Below are positions 16,708 through 25,532 of a stretch of DNA of 53,742 nt, piece after piece. Source of the stretch: Bacteriovorax sp. (GTDB taxonomy: Bacteria; Bdellovibrionota; Bacteriovoracia; Bacteriovoracales; Bacteriovoracaceae); assembly GCA_014377485.1 (NCBI GenBank), contig JACMPM010000004.1, forward strand, positions 1-53,742, read 5' to 3'. Under the pieces are notes generated by a model. That model made no database searches. It worked only from the letters and a program-made list of their open reading frames with translations, and was not told where the DNA came from. The stretch's first letter is position 1. Every line of letters begins with the position of its first letter. A program made the translations under genes and the position numbers.

Positions 16708-17127
16708 ATGGTTATGGATAAAAGAATTCAAAGAGACGTATTAATAGTTGATGACGATAAAAATATTTGCGAAATTTTACGCGAGTATTGTCATAATATG
16801 GGATGTTTTAAAAACATAGTTTTTGCCCATGATGGCATAATGGCCACACAAAAACTTCGCAATCAAAAGTTTGCGATTATTCTTCTCGATTTGAATATGC
16901 CTAAAAAATCAGGATTTGATATTTTAAGTGAATTTGGTCAGGACTCACTTAATCAGAAAGAAAATATATTAGTTGTCTCTGGGACGTTGGAAAAAGACTT
17001 GATTGCCAAGATTATAAGTCGTGGAGTTAAGACTTTTTTAGTAAAACCTTTTGATGAAACTGCCTTTCAGGATAGAGTTCTCAAAATTTTAAACATAGCG
17101 ACCAGTAACACTTCGTCCAAACCTTGA
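16708..17127 (+). CDS. Single-domain response regulator
   Basis: 139 residues, a lone CheY-like receiver domain. Acidic pair in LIVDDDKN, phosphoacceptor Asp61 in LLDLNMPK, the Ser switch residue in VVSGT and Lys in FLVKPFD. No output domain, so it signals by protein contact or works in a phosphorelay. No histidine kinase gene is in the window. ATG at 16714 is an alternative start. Follows the nuclease gene by 14 bases. Confidence 0.92.
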   Translation: MVMDKRIQRDVLIVDDDKNICEILREYCHNMGCFKNIVFAHDGIMATQKLRNQKFAIILLDLNMPKKSGFDILSEFGQDSLNQKENILVVSGTLEKDLIAKIISRGVKTFLVKPFDETAFQDRVLKILNIATSNTSSKP

Positions 17128-17150
17128 CAGTAATCATTTAGACGCCATCT
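17123..17150 (+). promoter_or_regulatory. Sigma32-like heat-shock promoter of clpB
   Basis: CTTGACA (17123-17129), 13 bases, then CGCCATCT (17143-17150). This is close to the sigma32 consensus CTTGAAA-N(12-17)-CCCCATNT, with one mismatch in each element. It overlaps the stop of the response-regulator gene and lies 55 bases before a clpB-type gene, a classical heat-shock target. Inference from pattern and context. Confidence 0.5.
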
Positions 17151-17204
17151 TCTAATTAGTTGTAAAAATCTTTAAAAACAACGAAGTAGATAGGAGACGA
17201 ATAG

Positions 17205-19577
17205 ATGAATAAATTTGATTCAATAACTGAAGGATCAATAGCGATTGCTCAAAGTGAAGCCTTAAAAAGAAAACATACTGAAATCAATCCAGAGCATTTA
17301 ATATACGGGTTAATAAATAATCCTCAAACTTTTAGTAGCCGTGCTTTAAAAAAATATTCAAAAGACTTAGGTAAATTAATGGATCTACTTCCAACGGTTA
17401 AAACCAAAATGGAAATGGATCAATTAAGGGCGTCTTCAAAATTATCTGAATGGTTAACTTATGCTTCATCAAATGCCATTCAAAATGGAAAGAATGAAAT
17501 AGCTGAGCCAGATCTACTAAAATATCTCGCTCAAATTGTTCCTCAATTTAAAATAGATTATAACGACCTCAACACTGAAAACGCCGATGGTATTTTAGAG
17601 AAGCCTGATTTCTTAATTAACTTAAATGAGCTTGCTGAAAGTGGAAAACTTGATCCAGTTATTGGAAGAACAAAAGAAATCCGAGCGGTAATGGAAATTT
17701 TAGGAAGAAGAGGAAAAAATAATCCTGTGTTAGTTGGTCCTGCTGGTGTTGGTAAGACTGCGATTGTTGAGGGGCTGGCCGATGCTATCGTCAAAGGCAA
17801 AGTCCCTGAAGTCCTTGAAGGCAAAATTGTTTATTCACTTGATCTTGGTTCACTAATGGCCGGAACGAAATATCGTGGTGAATTTGAAGAACGTTTACAA
17901 GCTCTTTTAAAATTTATCAAAGCTCAAAATGGACAGTCCATTTTGTTTATCGATGAACTACATCAATTAGTTGGTGCAGGACGAACAGATGGGGCAATGG
18001 ATGCGGCCAATTTATTAAAGCCGGCACTGGCACGAGGGGATCTTCACTGTATAGGCTCCACAACACCGGAAGAGTACCAAAAATATATTTTGAGTGATGC
18101 TGCCCTTGATAGAAGATTTAGAAATGTTCCGGTTGATGAACCGAGCAAAGAAGATGCGATAGAAATATTAATGGGAATACGTGAAAAAATGGAGATCCAT
18201 CATGGAATCAAAATATCTGACGATGCTATTTACAACGCTGTCTTCTTATCTACTCAGTACATTACTGATAAAAATTTACCGGACAAAGCGATTGACCTTA
18301 TTGATGAAGCCTCTTCAGCGCTAAAATTATCAGCTGAAGCAATGCCGGCAAATCTGGTTGAGCTTGAAGCTGAAATTCGAACAAAAAAAATCTTTGCCAA
18401 ATCTCAGGCTAAAAATGCTGAGATTGAACGCGAGATCACTGAGCTCGAAGGAGAATTTAGTGAAGAAAAAGAAAAATGGGATAAAAATGTTTTAGCACTT
18501 AAGCAAGTAACAGAAATTAAGCATCAACTTGAACGCACAAAATTTGAATTAGAACAGGCCCAAAGAAATCAAGACTACGAGACGGCTTCCAAGCTAAAGT
18601 ACTCCGTCATTCCAGAGCTAGAGCATAGACTTGAAGCCTCACCGCAAGGATGGGTATTATCGACAATCGATATCGCCAATATTATTTCTCGCCAAAAGGG
18701 AATTCCAGTTGAAAAGATTTTAAAATCTAAGCAAGAAAAGATTTTAGGATTAGAGGATTTTTTAAAAAATCGAGTTTTCGGTCAAGTCGAACCACTACAC
18801 GAAATAGCAGAAGTTTTAGTCACTGCTCACGCAGGATTGTCGGATCCAACACGGCCTCTTGGTTCCTTTTTATTAAAAGGTCCATCTGGAGTTGGGAAAA
18901 CAGAAACAGCTAAAGCACTTTCAGAATTTTTATTTGATTCAGAAGATAATCTCATTCGTTTTGATCTTTCAGAATTCTCAGAAAAGCATTCAGTTGCAAA
19001 ATTAATTGGTGCGCCTGCCGGTTATGTTGGTTATGAAGAAGGGGGAGTATTAACTGAGGCGATTAGAAGAAAGCCCTACGCTGTCATACTGTTTGATGAG
19101 GTAGAGAAGGCCCACCACGATTTTTCTGATATCTTATTGCAGATTTTAGATGATGGGCGCCTAACCGATAATAAAGGGCGTACGATAGATTTTAGAAACA
19201 CTATCATTCTGATTACTACTAACTCTCAGGATATAGAAGCAGATTTTAAACCTGAAGTTTTGGGTAGGTTAGATGCCATTCTCACTTATAAACCTCTTGA
19301 TCAATCGATTATGAAAAATTTAATTGATAGACAGGTCTTGATGTTAAACCAAAGATTAGAAGGAAAAAATCTTCACGTCGTGCTTGATGACTTAGTCTAT
19401 GAGGAGATTGCAAAGCGTGGATACGATCCAAGATTTGGAGCTAGACCACTTCAGTCGGTTTTTGGACAATTCATCACTAGACCTTTATCAAGAAAACTTT
19501 TGACTGGAGAACTTCAGCCGGGAGAATTGCACGCTCACTGGACTGACGATCAAAATAATCATGTAATGTTCCAATAG
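17205..19577 (+). CDS. clpB: ClpB-type AAA+ disaggregase, short form
   Basis: 790 residues. N-domain (1-120); D1 with Walker A GPAGVGKT near 178 and Walker B ILFIDEL near 247; coiled-coil M-domain about 385-475 with ASKLKYSVIPELEHRL; D2 with Walker A GPSGVGKT near 558; C-terminal GYDPRFGARPLQSVF. The M-domain marks ClpB rather than ClpA. The stretch between ITTN and the second-domain Arg finger (PEVLGRLD) is about 30 residues shorter than in E. coli ClpB and carries no IGF/IGL ClpP-docking loop, so it should not feed a protease. Shorter than E. coli ClpB (857). Preceded by a sigma32-like promoter and the AGGAG ribosome site. Confidence 0.85.
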   Translation: MNKFDSITEGSIAIAQSEALKRKHTEINPEHLIYGLINNPQTFSSRALKKYSKDLGKLMDLLPTVKTKMEMDQLRASSKLSEWLTYASSNAIQNGKNEIAEPDLLKYLAQIVPQFKIDYNDLNTENADGILEKPDFLINLNELAESGKLDPVIGRTKEIRAVMEILGRRGKNNPVLVGPAGVGKTAIVEGLADAIVKGKVPEVLEGKIVYSLDLGSLMAGTKYRGEFEERLQALLKFIKAQNGQSILFIDELHQLVGAGRTDGAMDAANLLKPALARGDLHCIGSTTPEEYQKYILSDAALDRRFRNVPVDEPSKEDAIEILMGIREKMEIHHGIKISDDAIYNAVFLSTQYITDKNLPDKAIDLIDEASSALKLSAEAMPANLVELEAEIRTKKIFAKSQAKNAEIEREITELEGEFSEEKEKWDKNVLALKQVTEIKHQLERTKFELEQAQRNQDYETASKLKYSVIPELEHRLEASPQGWVLSTIDIANIISRQKGIPVEKILKSKQEKILGLEDFLKNRVFGQVEPLHEIAEVLVTAHAGLSDPTRPLGSFLLKGPSGVGKTETAKALSEFLFDSEDNLIRFDLSEFSEKHSVAKLIGAPAGYVGYEEGGVLTEAIRRKPYAVILFDEVEKAHHDFSDILLQILDDGRLTDNKGRTIDFRNTIILITTNSQDIEADFKPEVLGRLDAILTYKPLDQSIMKNLIDRQVLMLNQRLEGKNLHVVLDDLVYEEIAKRGYDPRFGARPLQSVFGQFITRPLSRKLLTGELQPGELHAHWTDDQNNHVMFQ

Positions 19578-19591
19578 ATTTAGTTCAACTT

Positions 19592-19624
19592 AAGTAGGAG
19601 TGGCTTGTAGTCATTCCTACTTAT
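19592..19624 (+). other. 9-bp inverted repeat between clpB and the next gene
   Basis: TAAGTAGGA / TCCTACTTA with a 15-base loop. There is no T run, so it is a poor intrinsic terminator; it may be a weak stop for clpB or a regulator site for the gene at 19665. A possible promoter (TTGTAG, 16 bases, TAAAAT) overlaps its right arm. Confidence 0.35.
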
Positions 19625-19664
19625 GCTAAAATAAAAACACTTTGATTTTAAAAAGGGTGGTTTT

Positions 19665-20012
19665 ATGTCGGAAACAATTAGATTAATGCCAAATGAATAC
19701 TTAATGCGAGAAGGTGAAGAAAGCACTGAAATGTATTATTTACAGTCTGGAACTCTAGCTGTTTTTAAAAGAAAAGGTGATCAAGAACACCAGATCGGAA
19801 TAATTATTGCCGGTGAGCTAGTAGGAGAAATGTCTTTTTTAGATAAAAATCCTCGTTCGGCTTCAGTTAAAGCAATGAGTGATTGTCTGTTAGTGGTTAT
19901 TCCAATCGAAAAATTAGAACATGTCCTTGAAACAATGCCTAAATGGTTTAGCGCTCTTTTACATACGCTTACTGACCGTTTAAGAAAAGCAAACGCTAGA
20001 ATTAGAATCTAG
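19665..20012 (+). CDS. Single cyclic nucleotide-binding domain protein
   Basis: 115 residues making up one cNMP-binding beta-roll: YLMREGEESTEMYYLQSGTLAVF, then the phosphate-binding cassette region GELVGEMSFLDKNPRSASVKA, which keeps the Gly-Glu and Arg-Ser expected for nucleotide binding. A C-terminal helix (LLHTLTDRLRKANARI) ends the protein; no DNA-binding HTH is present, so it is not a CRP-type regulator and probably acts by protein contact. GGGTGG precedes the ATG. Confidence 0.88.
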   Translation: MSETIRLMPNEYLMREGEESTEMYYLQSGTLAVFKRKGDQEHQIGIIIAGELVGEMSFLDKNPRSASVKAMSDCLLVVIPIEKLEHVLETMPKWFSALLHTLTDRLRKANARIRI

Positions 20013-20017
20013 ATCGT

Positions 20018-20614
20018 TTAGTATTCTGGCGTCGTATTTGTTAAATTAATTTTTAATTCGCGCTCAATTCTACTTTTTTCGGCAGACGAAAATGGATTAT
20101 TTTCTAATGAGAGATGTGTTAGGTAATTCATATCTTTTAAGAAAAGCGGAATGGTATGCAGTTTATTAGCGTCGAAATTAAGTCTTTGCAGATTTTCTAA
20201 AAGATGAAAATTGGAAGGAATTGAATCCAGTAAATTATGGCTTAAATCAAGCGTCCTTACTTCAGCGAAAAATGGCAGTGCCTTTTCTATGGATGTTAAA
20301 TAATTTCTTCCTAAAATCAAAGTTGTTAATTTTGTTTTTTGAGTGAGGTGAGGCAGCTCGCTCAGACGATTATTTTTTAAGCTAAGATAAGTGAGATTTG
20401 GTAGTTCAAATATTTCTTTGGGTATTGAAGAAATTTTTGTAGAGATTAATGAAAGATGTTTTAGGTTTCTTAGAATGGTTATATCTTCTGGAAAATAAGT
20501 AAAATTTCCGCCGATGATTTCAAGATCTGTAATATCCCACATGTTTAATATTTCAATGGGAAATTGTGTCGTATTAGCACTTAGCCTTAAAGCTACTTTT
20601 TTTTCAAACCGCAT
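20018..20614 (-). CDS. Leucine-rich repeat protein
   Basis: 198 residues, no signal peptide. About six LRR units of 22-24 residues are visible (for example LKHLSLISTKISSIPKEIFELP, then LTYLSLKNNRLSELPHL), with conserved LxxLxLxxNxLxxLP. A protein-binding scaffold in the cytoplasm. It starts 3 bases after panD on the same strand, so it is read as part of the pgsA-serB-panD operon; a functional link with these enzymes is not evident. Convergent with the cNMP gene, 5 bases between stops. Confidence 0.85.
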   Translation of the reverse strand: MRFEKKVALRLSANTTQFPIEILNMWDITDLEIIGGNFTYFPEDITILRNLKHLSLISTKISSIPKEIFELPNLTYLSLKNNRLSELPHLTQKTKLTTLILGRNYLTSIEKALPFFAEVRTLDLSHNLLDSIPSNFHLLENLQRLNFDANKLHTIPLFLKDMNYLTHLSLENNPFSSAEKSRIERELKINLTNTTPEY

Positions 20615-20617
20615 TAA

Positions 20618-20962
20618 TTATAAATCCTGGATATACTTATTATGTGCGTCCACTAAAATACACTTTGGTTGAATTTGCCTGTCGCTAAAAGCGTAACTGA
20701 AAATAATAACTTCATCACCTTTTTTAATTAGATGAGCTGCAGCACCATTCATGCAGATCATTCCGCTATTTCTAGCTCCGGAAATTACATAAGTTTCTAA
20801 ACGGTGTCCGGTAGTATTGCTAACTACAATTACTTTTTGTCCAGGCCAGAGGTCAATTCTCTCCAAGAGGTCCTGGTCAATAGTAATACTGCCGATATAT
20901 GCGATATCTGCCTCTGTAACAGTGGCCTTATGTATTTTACTTTGTAGTACTTCTCTTAACAT
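20618..20962 (-). CDS. panD: Aspartate 1-decarboxylase proenzyme
   Basis: 114 residues. Self-cleavage site Gly24-Ser25 in AYIGSITID, giving the pyruvoyl cofactor; the downstream NGAAAHLIKKGD motif and Tyr-containing core are typical. Makes beta-alanine from aspartate for pantothenate and CoA. Begins 8 bases after the serB stop, in one operon. Confidence 0.96.
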   Translation of the reverse strand: MLREVLQSKIHKATVTEADIAYIGSITIDQDLLERIDLWPGQKVIVVSNTTGHRLETYVISGARNSGMICMNGAAAHLIKKGDEVIIFSYAFSDRQIQPKCILVDAHNKYIQDL

Positions 20963-20970
20963 TGTTATCC

Positions 20971-22173
20971 TTAGTGTTTAGCAGGACCTGGTATTCCCAA
21001 GAAATAAAGAATTGAAGTCATTGGCCCATGGCTTAAGTGCTGTTGAGCTTCTTTTCTAACAACATCTTTGGCGTGGAATGCAATTCCTAAACCTGCGGCA
21101 GCAAGCATGGGAAGATCATTGGCCCCGTCACCAATAGCGACGACTTGTTCTAATGAAATATTTTCTTGTTGAGCAATGAGTTTAACTAAAATTGCTTTTT
21201 GGTTGGCATTGACGATTGTCCCTGTCACGAGACCCGTAAGTTTTCCATCCTGAATTTCTAATTCGTTGGCGAAAGAATAATCAAGTCCAAGTTTAATTTT
21301 TAAGGCATCTGCAAAAAAAGTGAATCCCCCTGAAATTAAGGCCACTTTATAGCCTAGGGATTTAATAGTTTTAATGAATTCTTCAACTCCCTGGGTGAGC
21401 GGAAGTTTTTCTAAAACATCCTGCATGCGGGAAGTATCGAGACCTTTTAATTTTGAAACTCGGAGACGCAAAGATTCATCAAAATCAATTTCTCCATTCA
21501 TTGCCCGGTGAGTAATTAATCGAACTTCTTCTCCTGCTCCGCAAAGATCTGCCAGTTCATCAATAACTTCAGTTTGAATCAATGTTGAATCCATATCAAA
21601 AACGATTAAACGTTTATTGCGTCTGAAGACATTATCTTTCAAAAAAGCAACGTCAATTCTGTGTTTGGTCGAGACCTGCATTAAGTGTTCTTTTAATTTT
21701 TTTGTCTCTAAGTTTTTTGGGATCGAAGTATAGACTTCCATTGATGAGAACTCGCGCGGCGAAACTTTATCAATGCGCTCAATGTTTATTTTAAAAGTTG
21801 CAAGAATTTGTGCAAGGTCTGCAACAAAACTTGCTGTCACTTTAGTTGGTGAGACACAGGTTACAATAAATTTTTCACCATCCATTTCCGGCGTATTGAT
21901 ATTTTTTTCAACGACTTTATAACTGAGTGTTAAACCCATTAAGTTAGCTTCAAATAAAAGATCTTTTAGTACATTTCCGTTTGAACTTTTTTCATCCGGG
22001 TTTAAGCCTAATACGAAACTCAGCGAGAGGAGTCCGTGGGTCACGGCCTGTCCCATATCCAGAACATCGACGTTATACTCGCTGATGATTTTCATCAAGC
22101 GGGCGGTAATTCCGGGACAGTCAGGGCCAGAGACTGTTACTAAAATTATTTTTCCATTTAATAAACTATTCAC
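20971..22173 (-). CDS. serB: Phosphoserine phosphatase with N-terminal ACT domains
   Basis: About 400 residues. N-terminal ACT regions (VTVSGPDCPGITARLM; FIVTCVSPTKVTASFVADL) precede a HAD phosphatase domain with motif I FDMDSTLIQTEVIDE, motif II ISGGFTFFAD and motif III AIGDGANDLPML. Last step of serine synthesis, probably serine-sensed through ACT. An upstream GTG at 22197 would overlap pgsA by 20 bases; AAGGA lies 8 bases before the GTG at 22173, so that start is chosen, 4 bases after the pgsA stop. Confidence 0.94.
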   Translation of the reverse strand: MNSLLNGKIILVTVSGPDCPGITARLMKIISEYNVDVLDMGQAVTHGLLSLSFVLGLNPDEKSSNGNVLKDLLFEANLMGLTLSYKVVEKNINTPEMDGEKFIVTCVSPTKVTASFVADLAQILATFKINIERIDKVSPREFSSMEVYTSIPKNLETKKLKEHLMQVSTKHRIDVAFLKDNVFRRNKRLIVFDMDSTLIQTEVIDELADLCGAGEEVRLITHRAMNGEIDFDESLRLRVSKLKGLDTSRMQDVLEKLPLTQGVEEFIKTIKSLGYKVALISGGFTFFADALKIKLGLDYSFANELEIQDGKLTGLVTGTIVNANQKAILVKLIAQQENISLEQVVAIGDGANDLPMLAAAGLGIAFHAKDVVRKEAQQHLSHGPMTSILYFLGIPGPAKH

Positions 22174-22177
22174 TTTT

Positions 22178-22843
22178 TTATTCCTTTCTAGCTTCACGTT
22201 TTTTTTTCTTATTTTCTTTTCTTAGTTTTTGAATCTTTCTAACTAATCCTAGCGAATATTCCAGCGCCGAATAGATAGAAAAAATAGAAGCTAAATAAAT
22301 TGCGATTGTTCCATAGAGTGGCAGGTCTAATCCCCAAGGTCTATCATTGGTCATTAGCAGTGGAACACCAACCATTTGAGTAGCAGTTTTCCATTTACCT
22401 AAAGTTCCGACCGGCACGCTTAAACCTTTTTCCATGGCAAGCAAACGTAGGGCAGTAATATACATTTCACGAAGAACTAAAATAAGTACGATCAGAACAT
22501 GAACGCGGCCCAAAGCTAAGAGCATGATTAGGGAAGAGATCACTAAAAATTTATCTGCAATTGGATCAAGAAAAGATCCGAAAACTGTAACTAAATTTTT
22601 TTTTCTGGCGATATAACCATCAAAGAAATCTGTTATTGATGCCGCGACAAAAGTCCAGGCAGCGACATAGTTGAGTAATTTAATATGGGAGATAACCCAT
22701 GGGTGAGTTGAAAGATTAAGAAATAGAGAAAGCAAAATGATCGGTATTAAAATAATCCGAAATGCTGTCAATCTATTGGGAAGATTATCGATATCCCATT
22801 CATTGGGATGATGGCTGCGAGGAGGACTTTGCCCTTGATCCAT
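22178..22843 (-). CDS. pgsA: CDP-diacylglycerol-glycerol-3-phosphate 3-phosphatidyltransferase
   Basis: 221 residues with about five membrane segments. The CDP-alcohol phosphotransferase signature DG-x2-AR-x8-G-x3-D-x3-D is complete (FFDGYIARKK and GSFLDPIADK). Makes phosphatidylglycerol phosphate in the inner membrane. The N-terminus has a short polar extension (DQGQSPPRSHHPNEWDIDN) and the C-terminus a Lys/Arg-rich tail. First gene of the pgsA-serB-panD-LRR operon. Confidence 0.92.
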   Translation of the reverse strand: MDQGQSPPRSHHPNEWDIDNLPNRLTAFRIILIPIILLSLFLNLSTHPWVISHIKLLNYVAAWTFVAASITDFFDGYIARKKNLVTVFGSFLDPIADKFLVISSLIMLLALGRVHVLIVLILVLREMYITALRLLAMEKGLSVPVGTLGKWKTATQMVGVPLLMTNDRPWGLDLPLYGTIAIYLASIFSIYSALEYSLGLVRKIQKLRKENKKKKREARKE

Positions 22844-22924
22844 TTTTTTCCTTCTTATATTTAATTCAACTCTATTTTATCCTAAGAGTGCAGAGCTTAC
22901 AAAATAATTGTATGAGGAGACTAA

Positions 22925-23659
22925 ATGGAAAGGCACCTAAGTTTGATTAAAACTGATTATCAGGAAATGGAAAAAAGAGTATTTCCACGATTTCCTTTCG
23001 GTTTTATGATTTTTCGCGAAGAAAGTCCCAGCGAATCAAATGCCAAAATGGTTTTTGAAGTCAAAGATATCTCCTTATCTGGAATGCAGTTGTCATTTAG
23101 AGATGGAACGCACAATTACACTCAAGGTGTAAATATCGCAGGTAATTTGCAATGGAGAGGATCAACTGTTTGGGTCATTGGAAAGGTTCAGTGGATAAGA
23201 GAAGGCTGTATTGGTCTGTCTTTTGATTCTAGCATCAGTTTTGAAGAAAAAATGCGCACCTTTTTATCATTTGACAATATTGTTTCGCATATTAAACCAC
23301 TTCATAAAAGTGAATTGAGCCTTGATTTACCAAATAATCTCAAATATTGGCTCAAGGCCGATGGAGTTTTGGAAATTTTTGTTTGGGAACACACTTCGAG
23401 TGGAATCTCGCGATTCCAAATTCTCATGATGGAACATTTTATAGAATGGGAAGAAGGAGTTGGACTTCGCACAGGCAGAATCATGACTCAAAGAGACCTT
23501 GATACACCTTTATCTCTTGAAGATGAGTTTGTATTCCATATTGATGACGGTGTTGTTCAAGAAAAAATTGAGATGGCCTTAGGCGTTGTTAGAAAAATTC
23601 AAACAGACCATCTGCCACTTGAGGCGCGAGACTTTTTAGTTTACAAGCTGGGCGGATAA
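22925..23659 (+). CDS. PilZ-domain protein with unknown C-terminal half
   Basis: 244 residues. PilZ domain at about 17-110: the c-di-GMP-binding arginines in KRVFPRFPF and the DISLSGMQLSF motif ((D/N)xSxxG). The C-terminal 120 residues are soluble and unrecognised. Binds c-di-GMP by family; output unknown. Divergent from pgsA and followed by a terminator, so a single-gene unit. Confidence 0.85.
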   Translation: MERHLSLIKTDYQEMEKRVFPRFPFGFMIFREESPSESNAKMVFEVKDISLSGMQLSFRDGTHNYTQGVNIAGNLQWRGSTVWVIGKVQWIREGCIGLSFDSSISFEEKMRTFLSFDNIVSHIKPLHKSELSLDLPNNLKYWLKADGVLEIFVWEHTSSGISRFQILMMEHFIEWEEGVGLRTGRIMTQRDLDTPLSLEDEFVFHIDDGVVQEKIEMALGVVRKIQTDHLPLEARDFLVYKLGG

Positions 23660-23693
23660 AACTTTTCACTAGCATGATTACATTTTATAATCT

Positions 23694-23730
23694 GAGGCGA
23701 TTACTTACTTAAGTTCGCCTCTTTTTTTTT
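23694..23730 (+). terminator. Rho-independent terminator
   Basis: GAGGCGA / TCGCCTC stem (7 bp, 14-base loop) at 23694-23721, followed by nine T. It closes the PilZ gene and lies only 6 bases before the glpX start. Confidence 0.88.
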
Positions 23731-23736
23731 GGAGTT

Positions 23737-24693
23737 ATGATGAATCGCAACCTAGCACTTGAATTTGTCCGCGTAACAGAAATGGCCGCAATTGCTTCAG
23801 CACGTTTAATGGGACGTGGAGATGAAAAAGCAGCGGATCAGGCAGCAGTTGATGCAATGAGAGCAATGCTCGATTCAGTCGAGTGTGATGCTACCGTTGT
23901 AATCGGTGAAGGGGAAAGAGATGAAGCACCTATGCTCTATATCGGTGAAAAAGTTGGAACAGGTAGAGGACCGGAGTTAGAGATAGCTCTCGATCCACTT
24001 GAAGGAACAACCGTCTGTGCTATTGGTGGATACAACTCTATTTCAGTAATGGCGATTGCCGAAAAAGGAAATTTTTTACACGCTCCAGATACATACATGT
24101 TGAAAATTGCCTGTGGATCTGAAGGACGCGGCCTTATTGATATCAATGAATCTCCAAGAGAAAATTTAAGAAGATTGGCCGATGCAAAAAAATGCAGAAT
24201 TGCCGACCTTACTGCAGTCATTCTCGATCGGCCTCGCCATAAAAATCTGATTCAAGAAGTTCGCGAAGCGGGTGCTCGTATTCAATTAATTGGCGACGGT
24301 GATGTGGCCGGTTCAATTGCTTGTTGTACTCCAAACTCTGGAGTGGATATTCTTTTTGGAATTGGTGGAGCTCCGGAAGGTGTTATTTCAGCAGCTGCAC
24401 TTAGATGTATGGGAGGAGATTTTCAAGGAATATTACAACCCAGAAATAACGAAGAAATCGAGCGCGCTAAAAAAATGGGCGTTAGTGATATTAAAAAAGT
24501 TTTCAAGATCGATGACCTGGCCCGCGGGAATGTTATGTTTTGTGCGACTGGAGTGACGGCAGGAAATTTTTTAAGAGGTGTGCAATTTAAATCTTGGGGA
24601 GCGATAACACATTCAATCGTTATGAGATCATCTTCAGGAACTGTAAGACATATCGAAGCGGAACATCATTTCGATACAAAACCTCGCTATTAA
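23737..24693 (+). CDS. glpX: Class II fructose-1,6-bisphosphatase
   Basis: 318 residues. The metal-binding signature lies in VVIGEGERDEAPML and ALDPLEGTT; the substrate-binding region GIGGAPEGVISAAALRCMGG is typical for GlpX. Gluconeogenic step F1,6BP to F6P. Starts with two ATG codons in tandem (23737 and 23740) after GGAG. Because it begins right after the upstream terminator's T run, its promoter must lie within or before that hairpin, or some readthrough feeds it. Confidence 0.95.
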   Translation: MMNRNLALEFVRVTEMAAIASARLMGRGDEKAADQAAVDAMRAMLDSVECDATVVIGEGERDEAPMLYIGEKVGTGRGPELEIALDPLEGTTVCAIGGYNSISVMAIAEKGNFLHAPDTYMLKIACGSEGRGLIDINESPRENLRRLADAKKCRIADLTAVILDRPRHKNLIQEVREAGARIQLIGDGDVAGSIACCTPNSGVDILFGIGGAPEGVISAAALRCMGGDFQGILQPRNNEEIERAKKMGVSDIKKVFKIDDLARGNVMFCATGVTAGNFLRGVQFKSWGAITHSIVMRSSSGTVRHIEAEHHFDTKPRY

Positions 24694-24754
24694 GTTTGTG
24701 CGATTATTTTTTAGAGTTATAATATTTTTAGTTTTATTTAATGGAGAATTTTGT

Positions 24755-25180
24755 ATGGCAAGTGCTTCACGGACAGAAGTAGTAGATGTAGAAATTGGCA
24801 AATTGTATGACGTATTAATTGATTACGCCAAATACCCTGATTTTGTCGATGGCGTAAGCGGGATTAAAGTTCTTTCACAAAGTGATACTGCGGCGAAAGT
24901 TGAGTATTCAATCAATATGATAAAAAGTTTTAAATATATTATTAATATTAAACAAGAAAAGCCAAATCGTTTATCTTGGACACTTGATTCAGGTGATTTG
25001 TTTAAAAAGAATGAAGGCGAATGGAAACTAAAAGATATGGGCAACGGAAAAACAGAAGTTACCTATTCATTGGATTTAGATTTTAAAATGTTTGCACCAA
25101 GCTCAATCCTAAGTGCTCTTACCAGCAAAAATCTCCCTGTAATGATGGAGTCTTTTTTTAAGCGTGCAAAATCAAGATAA
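24755..25180 (+). CDS. SRPBCC/START-like (COQ10/RatA-type) lipid-binding protein
   Basis: 141 residues from the ATG at 24755, preceded by GGAGA. An upstream GTG at 24698 would add a hydrophobic leader, and the ribosome site argues against it, but export cannot be ruled out. The fold pattern (VDVEIGKLYDVLIDYAKYPDFVDGVSGIKVL) is that of the polyketide cyclase/COQ10 group, which hold hydrophobic ligands such as quinones or lipids; RatA, a 50S-binding protein, is a relative. Role here unknown. Followed 17 bases later by a small helical protein. Confidence 0.8.
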   Translation: MASASRTEVVDVEIGKLYDVLIDYAKYPDFVDGVSGIKVLSQSDTAAKVEYSINMIKSFKYIINIKQEKPNRLSWTLDSGDLFKKNEGEWKLKDMGNGKTEVTYSLDLDFKMFAPSSILSALTSKNLPVMMESFFKRAKSR

Positions 25181-25197
25181 TTAAAAAAGGAAGTTTT

Positions 25198-25518
25198 ATG
25201 TCTGAAAAAAAAGATTCACATATTAGCGATATTATAAAAAAGGTTGTTTCTGTGGGAGTAGGAGCTGCTTTCATGACTGAAGAGTCGGTGAAAAAAATTC
25301 TCGAAGATCTCCCTTTGCCTAAAGATATTATTTCTGGTTTGGTTCAAAACGCCAAAGGTGCCAAAGAAGATTTTTCCAAAGGAATTCGCGAAGAACTTCG
25401 AAATCATCTTTCAAAAATTGATGTGGCTAAAATTACTTCTGATCTCCTTGATAAATACGATGTAGAAGTTGAAGCGAAGTTTAAATTCAAAAAGAAATCT
25501 GAAGCTAAGTCTGAATAA
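25198..25518 (+). CDS. Small helical, phasin-like protein
   Basis: 106 residues, mostly amphipathic helix, with a Lys/Glu-rich C-terminus (KFKFKKKSEAKSE). The pattern recalls phasins and related coiled-coil proteins, but no polyester synthase is in the window, so the name is only a shape comparison. GGAAG precedes the ATG. Part of a run with the SRPBCC protein and YggS. Confidence 0.7.
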   Translation: MSEKKDSHISDIIKKVVSVGVGAAFMTEESVKKILEDLPLPKDIISGLVQNAKGAKEDFSKGIREELRNHLSKIDVAKITSDLLDKYDVEVEAKFKFKKKSEAKSE

Positions 25519-25532
25519 TTGATAAATTCGAA

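Noticed and set aside
17205-19577. ClpA or ClpC instead of ClpB
   Set aside because: A ClpB-like M-domain is present and the ClpP-docking loop is missing.
24698-24754. Hydrophobic N-terminal leader for the SRPBCC protein from GTG 24698
   Set aside because: A good ribosome site stands before the ATG at 24755 and none before the GTG.
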